NCBI GenBank assembly: GCA_035711845.1
Contig: DASTBU010000012.1
Location: 1-34,736, forward strand
DNA: 34,736 nucleotides
Direction: 5' to 3'
Origin: DASTBU01 sp035711845
Lineage (GTDB): Bacteria; Acidobacteriota; Vicinamibacteria; Vicinamibacterales; 2-12-FULL-66-21
The notes beneath the pieces are model-generated. The model was not told where the DNA came from, made no database searches, and was given only the letters and a program-made list of their open reading frames with translations. Every line of letters starts with the position of its first letter. Within the stretch, counting starts at the first letter, position 1. Positions 16,259 through 24,364 of this stretch are shown here, in pieces. A program made the translations under genes and the position numbers.

Positions 16259-17814
16259 GACGCCGCTGGCTCCTCACCGGCGGTCGAGGCCGCGAGTGGC
16301 AGGGCGATCGTGAACCGCGCACCACCGTCGCTGCAGTTCTCGACCCAGATGCGTCCGTGTACAGCGCTCACCAGTCCCCTTGCGATCCACAGGCCCATCC
16401 CGGTTCCGGATGCACGCGTCCGAGCCGCGCTTCGGCCGCGGAAGAACCGTTCGAACACGTGAGGCAGATCGCCTTCGGTGATTCCGAGCCCATGGTCGCG
16501 CACGCGGAGGAGCAAATCGGTGCCCGCGATTTCGCTACTGACGTCAATCGACGTCCCGCGGGGCGCATACTGCGCGGCGTTTTCGAGCAGGTGTGCCAGC
16601 GCCGACGCAGCGAGCCGAGCATCCAATCGCACCGGAGTATCCGGTGCGAGCGTGATCGACACGCGGTGCTCTCTCAGCGTGTGTTCGACCTGATCACGCG
16701 CGGCCGAGACGATCTCCGACGGATGAGACCAACGCTCTTCCGTGGCGACGGCGCCCGCGTCAATACGCGCCATCTCGAGGACATTGTTGAACAAACGCGT
16801 CAGGCGTTCGACTTCGGCAAGGATGAGGTCGCTCTGTTCTGTGCGATCGTCGGCCGGCAACCACGTGGATTTCAGATTGCCGGCGGCCACACGGATCGCG
16901 GTCAGAGGGGTACGCAGGTCGTGACCGAGCGATGCGAGGAGCGCGGACTTCAACTCCTCGCTCTGCCGTGTCAGCTCTGCGCTCTTCCGTTCCTCGAGGA
17001 ACCGCATGCGTTCGATGGCGATCGCGACGAGGCCGGCCAGCGTGTCGAGGGTGCCCGGCTCGATCGGTCGCCCTGACGCCGCGAGCAGTCCAATCGGCGT
17101 CGTCCCGGCACGAAGAGGGACCAGCCGCACGGTCCGGCCATTCGTCTCCATCGAGCGATGACCAGCATACGTGCGGGCGTAGGCGTCAAACTCGAGAGAC
17201 TTTGCCGCTGCCTGAAACGCGTCCGTGAGTTGCTCTTCCTCCAGGTTCACGGTGTCATCGCCCGCTGCAGACACAGACCATCCCTGTTCGTCGGGAAGCG
17301 CAAGCGCGACGTACTCCAGATCGAAGCGCCTGGCAATCGCACGGGCCAGGTGGGAGACGGCGTCAGGAGTCGCCGTCATCACGAGCACGTCACGACTCAG
17401 GTCAAACAGCCGCGCCAACTCATCGCGACGCCCAAGCGCTTCCTCGGTTCGTGCGCGAGCCACGTGCGAGAGCCGGCTGGCGACGAGACTCACCGCCAGG
17501 AACACGAAGAGCGCCACCCAGTTCTGCGGGTCGGCAATCGTCCACGTCCCAACCGGTGGCAGGAAGAAAAAGTTGAAGCACAACATCGAAGCGATCGACG
17601 TGATCACGGCGACGCGCAGTCGTGAGGTCGCGGCGGTGATCAGGACGATGAAGAGAAACGTCAACGCCACGATCGTCGCGTTGGTGACGTGCATCCACCG
17701 CGCGTAGACGAGCGTCACGGTGGCGAGCGCCACGAGGCTCAGAAGCGCTGCGCTGAGTTCTCGCACAGTGATGTCCGTTGAATGGGCTTGGAACGAGGGC
17801 CGCAGAGCCATCAT
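16255..17814 (-). CDS. KdpD-type histidine kinase lacking the N-terminal sensor domain
   Basis: A 519-residue membrane histidine kinase equal to the C-terminal half of KdpD. Four membrane helices (residues ~20-115, DUF4118) contain the KdpD hallmark FNFFFLPPVGTWTIADPQNW (80-99). A GAF-like domain (~145-275) follows, then HisKA with the phospho-accepting His 298 in LGHDLRTPLTAI, and HATPase_c with LLENAAQYAP, VRDHGLGI, VFERFFRG and GTGMGLWIA. The cytoplasmic KdpD and Usp domains are absent here and are encoded separately at 8017-9162. It likely phosphorylates KdpE in response to low K+ or turgor. First gene of the operon with kdpE; an operator-like site lies 46 bp upstream. Confidence 0.93.
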   Translation of the reverse strand: MMALRPSFQAHSTDITVRELSAALLSLVALATVTLVYARWMHVTNATIVALTFLFIVLITAATSRLRVAVITSIASMLCFNFFFLPPVGTWTIADPQNWVALFVFLAVSLVASRLSHVARARTEEALGRRDELARLFDLSRDVLVMTATPDAVSHLARAIARRFDLEYVALALPDEQGWSVSAAGDDTVNLEEEQLTDAFQAAAKSLEFDAYARTYAGHRSMETNGRTVRLVPLRAGTTPIGLLAASGRPIEPGTLDTLAGLVAIAIERMRFLEERKSAELTRQSEELKSALLASLGHDLRTPLTAIRVAAGNLKSTWLPADDRTEQSDLILAEVERLTRLFNNVLEMARIDAGAVATEERWSHPSEIVSAARDQVEHTLREHRVSITLAPDTPVRLDARLAASALAHLLENAAQYAPRGTSIDVSSEIAGTDLLLRVRDHGLGITEGDLPHVFERFFRGRSAARTRASGTGMGLWIARGLVSAVHGRIWVENCSDGGARFTIALPLAASTAGEEPAAS

Positions 17815-17859
17815 GACGCAAGAGCCGAGCCAGCCTCAATAGCGGGTGTGTCCGAAGTT

Positions 17860-17876
17860 CCTTAAAAGTCCCTGAG
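17860..17876. promoter_or_regulatory. Tandem-repeat operator between the kinase-kdpE operon and ktrB
   Basis: The plus strand reads CCTTAA-AAGTC-CCTGAG, coding-strand view for the kinase operon CTCAGG-GACTT-TTAAGG. It begins 46 bp upstream of the kinase start at 17814, the same distance as the site ahead of the porin-kdp operon, and also sits 48 bp before the ktrB start. It would allow KdpE to control its own operon and possibly the Ktr system. A TATTGA at about 17837-17842 is a candidate -10 for the minus operon, which would place the site over the -35 region. Confidence 0.55.
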
Positions 17877-17923
17877 AAATGAGCCGCTGTTGGCCGAACG
17901 CGCTACGCTCGTCGTGCCACTGC

Positions 17924-19312
17924 ATGGGGACTCGTGTGCACGCCTCGCCGGCGCTCGAAGAAGCGCCAGTCCGCCGCCGCCGGCAGTTCTCACCGGCGCA
18001 GCTGCTGGTACTCAGTTTCGCCGCGCTCATCGCCTCGGGCGCGATTCTCTTGCGCTTGCCGATTTCGGCTGCGCGTGATCCGCTCACGTTTCTGGATGCC
18101 CTCTTCACAGCCACGTCGGCGGTCTGCGTCACCGGTCTGATCGTGGTCGACACGCCAAACGACCTGACGGTGTTCGGCCAACTCGTGGTCCTGTCGTTGA
18201 TTCAACTCGGCGGCCTCGGATACATGGCGATCACGACCGTCGTCGGCGTGGCGCTCGGGCGTCAGCTCAGTCTGCACGAACGGCTCACGCTGCAGGAGGC
18301 TCTCAATGTCCAGACGATGGAGGGCCTGGCGCGTTTTGTTCTCACGGTCCTGAAGCTCACGCTCGCCTTCGAGCTCACGGGGGCGTTGATCTTGACCGCA
18401 TGGTGGGCGAGCGAGTACGGGCTCGGACAGGCGGCCTACTACGGCCTCTTTCACGCGATCTCCGCGTTCAACAACGCCGGCTTCGCGCTGTTCTCCGACA
18501 GCCTGATGCGGTTCCGCGGTGACTGGGTCGTAAATCTCGTGGTCACGACTCTGATCATCTGCGGTGGGCTGGGATTCGTGGTTCTAACCGAGATCGGGCG
18601 CGTACGCCGGTACCGGCGGTTCTCGACCCACACACGGCTGATCATCACGCTCACCGCCGCGCTCATCGTGCTCACGACAGCCATGATTTGGTTCATCGAA
18701 CACAACAATCCGCGCACGCTGCAGCCGCTGGGCATCGGTGAGGCGCTGTTGGCATCGTACTTTCAGGCCGTGACGCCGCGGACGGCGGGCTTCAACACCC
18801 TCGACATCGGTGCGATGCAGCATGCGAGTCTGTTCCTTCTGATCCTCTTGATGTTCATCGGTGCCGCTCCCGGAGGCACCGCGGGCGGCGTAAAGATCAG
18901 CACGTTCAGCATCACCGTCGCCGTGATCTGGGCAATGGTACGCGGCACGCCCGAACCCACTCTGCTCGGGCGTCGCATTCCGCCGCCGTTGATTGCCCGC
19001 GCGTTTTCAATCTGTCTGATCGGATTCCTGGCGCTCAACATCGTCGCTGGCCTGCTGCTGGTGACTGAAGGGCGGGAGCTGCTGCCGACACTCTTCGAGA
19101 CGACGAGTGCGTTCGGCACAGTCGGACTCTCAACGGGTGAAGCTGGTGCGCCGGTGAGTCTCGTCGGGCACTTCTCGGGCGGGGGCAAAGCACTCGTGAT
19201 CGCGATGATGTTCATGGGCCGAATCGGCCCTTTGACACTCGCCGTCGCCATCGCCCGTCGACGCGAGCTGGCGCGAGTGCGGCATCCGGAAGGCAAGTTT
19301 CTGATTGGCTAG
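17924..19312 (+). CDS. ktrB: KtrB/TrkH-type K+ transporter membrane subunit
   Basis: A 462-residue membrane protein of the TrkH/KtrB superfamily with four pore repeats, each with its filter glycine: TSAVCVTGLIV, ISAFNNAGFALF, VTPRTAGFNTLD and TTSAFGTVGLSTGE. The segment FIGAAPGGTAGGVKISTF is the intramembrane loop gate region of the family. It carries K+ (often Na+-coupled) with a cytoplasmic RCK subunit, which is encoded 15 bp downstream. Length matches KtrB rather than the longer TrkH. I choose the ATG at 17924; an ATG at 17879 in the same frame would add 15 residues but lies immediately behind the operator-like site at 17860. Confidence 0.93.
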   Translation: MGTRVHASPALEEAPVRRRRQFSPAQLLVLSFAALIASGAILLRLPISAARDPLTFLDALFTATSAVCVTGLIVVDTPNDLTVFGQLVVLSLIQLGGLGYMAITTVVGVALGRQLSLHERLTLQEALNVQTMEGLARFVLTVLKLTLAFELTGALILTAWWASEYGLGQAAYYGLFHAISAFNNAGFALFSDSLMRFRGDWVVNLVVTTLIICGGLGFVVLTEIGRVRRYRRFSTHTRLIITLTAALIVLTTAMIWFIEHNNPRTLQPLGIGEALLASYFQAVTPRTAGFNTLDIGAMQHASLFLLILLMFIGAAPGGTAGGVKISTFSITVAVIWAMVRGTPEPTLLGRRIPPPLIARAFSICLIGFLALNIVAGLLLVTEGRELLPTLFETTSAFGTVGLSTGEAGAPVSLVGHFSGGGKALVIAMMFMGRIGPLTLAVAIARRRELARVRHPEGKFLIG

Positions 19313-19327
19313 TCGAGGAGACACCCT

Positions 19328-20008
19328 TTGAAACGAAAGCAGTTTGGCGTAATCGGTTTGGGTCGCTTCGGGTCCGCAATGGCCATGACGCTGACGGAGC
19401 TCGGGCACGACGTGATCGGGGTCGACGGGGATGAAGCACGCGTGCAGCAGCTTGCCGACGTCATCACGCATGCGCTTCAGATCGACGCGACCGACGAAAA
19501 GTCCCTCCGAGCGGCCGGTATTCAGGACGTCGATGTGGCGGTGGTGTCGATCGGAGAGAACATCGAGTCCAGTCTGTTGGTGGTGATGCAGTTACGCGAA
19601 CTGGGCATCGAGACCATCGTCGCCAAGGCCGTCACACCGCTGCACGGGCGGATTCTTGAGAAGCTCGGTGTTTCGCGAGTCATATTTCCAGAGCGCGAGA
19701 TGGCGATTCGCATCGCGCACAGCCTGGTCATGCCGAACGTGATCGACTACATCGAGCTCTCGCGGGACTTCAGTATCGTGGAGGTGCCAGCGCCCGAGGC
19801 CTTCGTTGGCCGCACGCTCAAGCAGCTTGAACTTCGGCCGCGACTCGGCCTGACTCTAATCGCCATTAAACGCCAAGCAGACGGCGGAGCCGGCGTGATC
19901 ACCAACATCGCGCCCTCGGCGGACGAGACGATTCGAAGCGGAGATGTCCTGGCACTTCTAGGGAGCAACGAACGGCTGAACCAGCTGGATCAACTCCTCG
20001 CTGGTTGA
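19328..20008 (+). CDS. ktrA: KtrA-type RCK regulatory subunit
   Basis: A 226-residue cytoplasmic protein with one RCK_N domain (Rossmann motif VIGLGRFGSAMA, residues ~8-19, then the acidic strand end VIGVDGDE) and one RCK_C domain (~140-226). The phrases VSIGENIESSLL, VAKAVTPLHGRILEKLGVSR and IFPEREMAIRIAHSL match KtrA of Bacillus. It binds ADP/ATP (and often c-di-AMP through RCK_C) and gates KtrB. The start is a TTG at 19328 supported by GAGGAG eight bases ahead. It forms an operon with ktrB. Confidence 0.92.
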   Translation: MKRKQFGVIGLGRFGSAMAMTLTELGHDVIGVDGDEARVQQLADVITHALQIDATDEKSLRAAGIQDVDVAVVSIGENIESSLLVVMQLRELGIETIVAKAVTPLHGRILEKLGVSRVIFPEREMAIRIAHSLVMPNVIDYIELSRDFSIVEVPAPEAFVGRTLKQLELRPRLGLTLIAIKRQADGGAGVITNIAPSADETIRSGDVLALLGSNERLNQLDQLLAG

Positions 20009-20012
20009 GGCA

Positions 20013-20047
20013 CTGGTTCCGACACTGTCCCTGAAATTGTCCTGCCA
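20013..20047 (+). repeat. Direct repeat copy A
   Basis: A ~35-bp segment beginning CTGGTTCCGAC and containing TGTCCCTGAAATTGTCCTGCC. It matches copy B at 20248-20285 with a few differences and indels. The core also contains CCTGAA followed 11 bp later by CCTGCC, resembling the KdpE-like operators. No gene is positioned to be controlled from it, since it lies just after the ktrA stop. Confidence 0.5.
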
Positions 20048-20154
20048 GCGCCCAGAATAAGGCTTCTGGAGCCAACAGCAGCCAAATCGTTCGATCGAGG
20101 AAGTGATTGAAACGCGAGGATCTGCGAGGAAAAACGACGATGGCCGAAATGCTG

Positions 20155-20201
20155 ATCGGCGTTTAGCAAACCGCCGCCTTCAGCCACTCGGCCACCTCGC
20201 C
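20155..20201 (-). pseudogene. tRNA-Ser(GCT) 5'-half remnant
   Basis: Read on the minus strand from 20201: GGCGAGG (acceptor 5' strand), TG, then GCCGAGTGGCTGAAGGC (a serine-type D arm) and GGCGGTTTGCTAAAC with anticodon GCT in a TTGCTAA loop. The 3' side of the anticodon stem reads ACGCC, one base short of the ACCGCC needed to pair. No long variable arm, T arm (GGTTCGAATCC-like) or 3' acceptor strand follows. It is therefore a broken tRNA-Ser gene or a fragment left by recombination. It sits between two copies of a ~35-bp direct repeat. Confidence 0.65.
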
Positions 20202-20247
20202 GCGACGAGATTCCCAAGTACACGCGAGTGTCCAAGTTGCGTGAACC

Positions 20248-20285
20248 CTGATTCGGTCCTGCTTGTCCCTGAATTGTCCCTGCCA
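20248..20285 (+). repeat. Direct repeat copy B
   Basis: A segment beginning CTGATTCGGTC and containing TTGTCCCTGAATTGTCCCTG then CCA. It pairs with copy A at 20013-20047 in the same orientation, and the two bracket a ~200-bp stretch holding the tRNA-Ser fragment. Alternatives are a REP-like dispersed repeat or a relic of an insertion. Confidence 0.5.
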
Positions 20286-20336
20286 ACGGCGCGATCGAGG
20301 GCGTGGCCAACCCTCGCTTGCACCTGCTCGCGCGCC

Positions 20337-21287
20337 TCAAGACGCCACCCCCTCCGCGGCGCGATCGCTTGTCTCTGCAAAGAACTTCGCGAGTTCCTCG
20401 CCGATGATCTGCGCCTGGCCCAGCATGAGGTGCCCACCTGATTCGAGGCTGACGAACCGAGCGCCGGGGATGCGCTCGGCCGCGCGCCGACTCGCCTCGT
20501 GCGAGGCGAGCGGGTCGTCTTTGGTGTGGACGATCAAAGTGGGCACCCTGATGTCCTCCAGGTCGTAGTGATTGACATCGGCGTTGGAGACGAACGCGTC
20601 GAAGTCGGGACCCTCGGGCCTCACGGGGAACAGACTGTCGAGGAACTCGATAACGAACCGGGTGTCTGCAGCGGTTAGGGCCAACCCTTTCGGGACCCCG
20701 GCCAGTCGGGCGAAGGTTAACGGTGCGAAGGTCCTCAACGCCCACATGGGGAGTTGTCTATTGAATAACTTCGCCCAAGACGCCTGGACGACGGCGGTCG
20801 GGCTTCCGGGCAGGTTGCCGACCAGCACGACGAGATGCTTCACCTTCTCGGGATGACGCAGAGCGAGTTGCAGTGCCGACGTGGCACCGGCTGAGATGCC
20901 GATGACATTAATTCGGCCAATGTCGAGGCCGTCGAGCAAAGCGGTGAGCGCGTCCGCCTGGGCTGCTGGTGTCGCGTTCGGCGGTACGCTCGAGCCGAGA
21001 TAACCGAATCGAGATGGAGCGATGACTCGCCGATCGGAAGACAGGTCGCGGGGGAACGTCACGAGTCCCCCGACGCAGTTGTGGAAGATCCCGTGCAACA
21101 CGAGCACTGGCTCGCCGTGGCCCCGCTCGGCGTACTCGACCGCACCCCAATCCGTCGGGATGACGTGGCGGTCCACGGGGGCGAGGCGTGCGCGCGCAGC
21201 GTTCATATCCCGCCGGTAACGGAGGTAGACGCTGTACGCGGGGACTGCCACTCCGGCAGCAAGTCCCGCCAAGATTGCTCGTTTCAC
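20337..21287 (-). CDS. Alpha/beta-fold hydrolase, N-terminally anchored
   Basis: A 316-residue protein. Residues ~4-20 form a hydrophobic signal-anchor (AILAGLAAGVAVPAYSVYL), followed by an alpha/beta hydrolase domain. The oxyanion region LVLHGIFHNCVGG, the nucleophile elbow GISAG (Ser), the acid in HTKDDPLASH and the His in SGGHLMLG form the expected catalytic triad. Substrate cannot be told; esterase or similar. The start is the GTG at 21287, supported by GGGAGG six bases upstream; the frame continues further upstream but without similarity. It stands alone, divergent from the CPBP gene, and converges on the ktrA region. Confidence 0.87.
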   Translation of the reverse strand: MKRAILAGLAAGVAVPAYSVYLRYRRDMNAARARLAPVDRHVIPTDWGAVEYAERGHGEPVLVLHGIFHNCVGGLVTFPRDLSSDRRVIAPSRFGYLGSSVPPNATPAAQADALTALLDGLDIGRINVIGISAGATSALQLALRHPEKVKHLVVLVGNLPGSPTAVVQASWAKLFNRQLPMWALRTFAPLTFARLAGVPKGLALTAADTRFVIEFLDSLFPVRPEGPDFDAFVSNADVNHYDLEDIRVPTLIVHTKDDPLASHEASRRAAERIPGARFVSLESGGHLMLGQAQIIGEELAKFFAETSDRAAEGVAS

Positions 21288-21640
21288 GACGCACCTCCCA
21301 CCGCGAAGTGCCAGAACTCCCCTCGGGCAACGTGCAGTTGGGTGTTCGGCATACCCGGGCTCGCGCGTACAAGAGCAGTTCGAGTGCCACTGGCGCTCGG
21401 AGCTCGTCGGGCGCGAATTGCCGCTGAAAACAAGGTGACGCCACACGACAAGCGCCGGAAATTCGGCAGATCAACATGCGTTGTTCCGTATGAGGATGAG
21501 GGATTTCCCGCACTTCGGTGAGGTCTTCGGCGGCACCGCGTCCGAATCACGTTGAGAAGGCCCGAAAGGCCTCGGCACGGTTCATGCGGTCCAATTTCCG
21601 AGGCATCGATGTACGTCGCGGCGTCGAAAGAACCCGGCGC
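21288..21640. other. Divergent intergenic region without a supported gene
   Basis: About 350 bp between the hydrolase (minus) and CPBP (plus) genes. It should hold both promoters. I see no conserved ORF, strong hairpin or clear promoter boxes apart from the ribosome site GGGAGG at 21294-21299. Confidence 0.4.
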
Positions 21641-22516
21641 ATGAGAACGACCACGATGTTCGTCAGGCGGCATCCGGTGACGGCGTTCTACGCGCTGGTC
21701 TTCGCCATTTCCTGGGGCGGCATTCTCCTCGTCATCGGCGGACCTGGTGCGATCCCCGGCTCTGGCGAGCAAATCGAGCGGCTGACCCTGCCAGTCCTCC
21801 TCGCGCTCTTCGCGGGTCCCAGCATCGGTGGCATCGTCATGACTGGCATCGCCTCGGGACGCGCAGGTTTTCGGGAGCTTCTGTCCCGACTGCTTCTTTG
21901 GCGGGTGAGCCTTCGGTGGTACGCGGCTGCGATACTGTTTGCGCCATTCTTGGTGACGACAGTGCTCGTTGCGCTCGCGCTGCTCTCACCGGCGTTCATT
22001 CCCGCAGTCGTCACGGCCGACAATAAGGTCACGCTGGTGTTGTTTGGTATGGGATGGGGGCTCCTCGGAGGCGGTCTCCTGGAGGAGCTGGGCTGGACGG
22101 GGTTCGCGGCGCCCAAGCTGAGGCGGCGCCACTCCGCCCTGACGATCGCGCTCATCGTCGGGTTCCTGTGGGGAACATGGCACATCCTCATCGCACTTTG
22201 GATGGGCGGCAGTTTCGCTGAAGGACAGTGGACTCCTTACCTGCGGGGAGTCCTTGTGTTCTATCTGGCAGCACTGCCTGCTTTCCGAGTGCTCCTGGTG
22301 TGGATCTACGACCGCACTGAGAGCCTGCTGCTGGTGATGCTGATGCATGCAAGCTTTTCTGCCAGCATGCTGATCCTCCAGCCGCCGCTGGCAGGAGCGC
22401 CTTTTCTGCGCTGGAATCTCGCGATCGCCGCCGCGCTGTGTGTTGTCATCGTCGCGATCGCGGCAGCAAACGGCTGGCGTGTCTCGCGAAGGCCGCTGCA
22501 CAAGGGCGTGGCGTGA
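21641..22516 (+). CDS. CPBP family intramembrane metalloprotease
   Basis: A 291-residue membrane protein with about eight hydrophobic segments. The three CPBP (Rce1/Abi-like) motifs are present: EELGWTGF (motif 1, the EE pair), FLWGTWHILIALW (motif 2, with the catalytic His) and MLMHASFSASML (motif 3, H-x-x-x-N/S type). Family members cleave prenylated or other membrane-linked proteins, and bacterial versions occur with bacteriocin immunity; the substrate here is unknown. I start at the ATG at 21641; another ATG follows at 21656 and an open frame extends upstream to 21518 without similarity. Downstream on the same strand is only an esterase fragment. Confidence 0.85.
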   Translation: MRTTTMFVRRHPVTAFYALVFAISWGGILLVIGGPGAIPGSGEQIERLTLPVLLALFAGPSIGGIVMTGIASGRAGFRELLSRLLLWRVSLRWYAAAILFAPFLVTTVLVALALLSPAFIPAVVTADNKVTLVLFGMGWGLLGGGLLEELGWTGFAAPKLRRRHSALTIALIVGFLWGTWHILIALWMGGSFAEGQWTPYLRGVLVFYLAALPAFRVLLVWIYDRTESLLLVMLMHASFSASMLILQPPLAGAPFLRWNLAIAAALCVVIVAIAAANGWRVSRRPLHKGVA

Positions 22517-22568
22517 AACCGCCATTCACATCAGTGCCTGCGTCCGTCACGGTACGGCGGAGCAGGAT

Positions 22569-22712
22569 CACGTCGTGATGGACGTCTCGCATCGACTGAT
22601 CCCGGAGACGAACGTGCTGGGCATGCTGGGTGACGTAAAGCGAGCGGTCGCATGGCTGAAGCGAAACGCCTCGCGGTACCGCGTGAGCCCGGACAGGATC
22701 GTGCTCGGAGGT
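22569..22712 (+). pseudogene. HSL-type alpha/beta hydrolase (esterase/lipase) fragment
   Basis: A 48-codon stretch reads HVVMDVSHRLIPETNVLGML then GDVKRAVAWLKRNASRYRVS and PDRIVLGG, which is the central part of an HSL-family esterase: strand, P-E-T loop, helix and the strand leading to the nucleophile elbow. The G-x-S-x-G elbow itself is gone; the sequence turns at RWTPSS into unrelated DNA and then the 3' end of the next gene. The N-terminal third is also missing. It is a remnant, not a gene. Confidence 0.75.
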
Positions 22713-22727
22713 CGCTGGACGCCGTCG

Positions 22728-23426
22728 TCACGAGGGCTGTGCAGCCGCGTCTCGTCCGAGGAGCCGATCGCGCACCGACGTAATCGAAAGGATGCGGTGC
22801 AGCGAGAGAAAAACGACTGGGGCCACCGTCGCGAGGTAGACGCCTGCGGCCCACGGCGTCGCGCTGTCGGTGCCCAACAGAGTTGCGTGGACGAACGCCA
22901 GGCCGAATGCGCCGAAGCTCGTGTAATGCAACCGTCGCCACGCTCGCGCGCCGATGTGCCGACGGATGTGAAAGCTGACGATGAGCAACAGTGAGAGCCA
23001 GAGCGCGATCTGGCCACAGGCGACCAGCAGCGGCTCGTAACGCCCGGCGAATGGCACAACGACCGCCCGCAGGGGGAAGCTCACGTAGCGATCCCCCATC
23101 AGGACCAGTCCGTGAAAACTGCCGAATCCCACGGCCGCCGCGCTCAGGAATTGGTGCGCATCGAGCAGCTGCGGCGGGCGCACCCACGCGCGACCCAACC
23201 CTGTGCTGAGGAACAATCCCCACGTGACCGATCCCCATAACAGGGCGTAGGCGACGAACCCCGAGGCGCGGCTGAGATACCAGAATGCCGTTGTGCCGTC
23301 GGCGAGCCCTGTGGCGCCAACCCCGACGACGAACCCGGCTGCGGCCAGCGCGATGCCCACGAGCGCGCTCAGAAGCACACTCCCCGGGGCAATGGCTTCA
23401 ATATCAGGCGTGGCAGTACGCGGCAT
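22728..23426 (-). CDS. Ferric-reductase-like transmembrane haem protein
   Basis: A 232-residue membrane protein with six hydrophobic segments in the ferric reductase-like (MsrQ/YedZ-related) pattern. Histidines likely to bind haem b sit in LLDAHQFLSAAAVGFGSFHG and in WRRLHYTSFGAFGLAFVHA. It would move electrons across the cytoplasmic membrane. The start at 23426 lies inside the end of apbE (23-bp overlap), so the two are coupled. The operon partner ApbE attaches FMN to proteins, which suggests a flavin-haem electron-transfer chain rather than a classical MsrPQ pair, though a truncated MsrP-like gene occurs nearby at 26009. Confidence 0.82.
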   Translation of the reverse strand: MPRTATPDIEAIAPGSVLLSALVGIALAAAGFVVGVGATGLADGTTAFWYLSRASGFVAYALLWGSVTWGLFLSTGLGRAWVRPPQLLDAHQFLSAAAVGFGSFHGLVLMGDRYVSFPLRAVVVPFAGRYEPLLVACGQIALWLSLLLIVSFHIRRHIGARAWRRLHYTSFGAFGLAFVHATLLGTDSATPWAAGVYLATVAPVVFLSLHRILSITSVRDRLLGRDAAAQPS

Positions 23427-24360
23427 GGCTCTCGGCCTCCTCGGTCGGAAAATGGCCGACCACTGTGCGGCTGCCATCGGTACCGGTCAGCAGCCCAGAC
23501 AGACCTCGCTCGAGCAGGTAGCGCGCACCGGGCTGCCGGCCCAGTACCAACACGACCTTCGCGGCGACATCGGCGGTAGTGGTAGTCGGCGCGTGCACCG
23601 TCACGGTATGCAGGTCGCTGTCGGCCGACGTCCTGGTTCGCGAATCGATCAGGTGGTGGAGCGTCCGGTGGCCGCGCTGCCAGGAACGCCCGCCGCAACT
23701 GCTCGTGGCGAGCGCACCGTATCGCAGTCGGACGAGGGCGCAATGCCGTTCCGGCTCGAATGGATCCTGAACCGCGATCGGCCACGCTTCGTCCGGAACG
23801 GTGCCGATGACGCGCAGGTCGCCGCCTGCGTCGACAAGCAGCGGCCCGAGCGGCGCCAGGCCAAGAGCGACCTGGTCAACCGTCCAACCCTTCGCAATGC
23901 CTCCGAGGTCGACCGCCAGACTGGCGGGCAGTGATACTGAACGCGCGGTACTGTCTACCCGAACACCGCGCCATCCGCCAAACGTTGTCGCTCGCGAGTC
24001 CTCATGCGCCGGTCCCGTTCGTTCAATCAGCTCGAAGCTGCGGTCGTACCCGATCCGCTCCATCGTTCGACCGAGCGTCGGATCGAAGATGCCGCCGCTG
24101 TCATGCGCCGCCTCGAACGCCACCTCCAGAACCGTCCAGAGCAACGACGACACCGGCTGCGGTCCGGCGCCCGCCGCGCGGTTCAATCGGCTCAGCGCCG
24201 ACGTCGGGCGAAAGCGACTCAGGTCCGCTTCCACGCGGCCGAAGAAGTCTTGGGCCCAGGACATCGCCCCAGGAATTCCCGGATTCGATCCCGCGTCGGT
24301 CGACCAGATCCAGATGCCGACGTCCGTGTTCATCGCGCGGAAATGGTGTTCGTGCAGCAT
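23404..24360 (-). CDS. apbE: ApbE family FAD:protein FMN transferase
   Basis: A 318-residue protein with the ApbE fold marks: FRAMNTDVGIWI at the N-terminus, FDPTLG (92-97), DLGGIAKGW (151-159), LVDAGGDLRVIG (175-186) and the HHLIDSRT block (235-242). The family hydrolyses FAD and attaches FMN to Ser/Thr of target proteins outside the cytoplasm, with Mg2+ bound by conserved Asp and Thr residues (the TTTTADVAAK stretch near the C-terminus). No lipobox or signal peptide is evident at the chosen start. The target motif of ApbE (S/T-G-A-T) was not found in any neighbouring protein. It lies 4 bp after the small anchored protein gene. Confidence 0.92.
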   Translation of the reverse strand: MLHEHHFRAMNTDVGIWIWSTDAGSNPGIPGAMSWAQDFFGRVEADLSRFRPTSALSRLNRAAGAGPQPVSSLLWTVLEVAFEAAHDSGGIFDPTLGRTMERIGYDRSFELIERTGPAHEDSRATTFGGWRGVRVDSTARSVSLPASLAVDLGGIAKGWTVDQVALGLAPLGPLLVDAGGDLRVIGTVPDEAWPIAVQDPFEPERHCALVRLRYGALATSSCGGRSWQRGHRTLHHLIDSRTRTSADSDLHTVTVHAPTTTTADVAAKVVLVLGRQPGARYLLERGLSGLLTGTDGSRTVVGHFPTEEAESHAAYCHA

Positions 24361-24364
24361 GGCA

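Noticed and set aside
20100..20201. Complete tRNA-Ser gene
   Set aside because: The anticodon stem is one base short and no variable arm, T arm or 3' acceptor strand follows.
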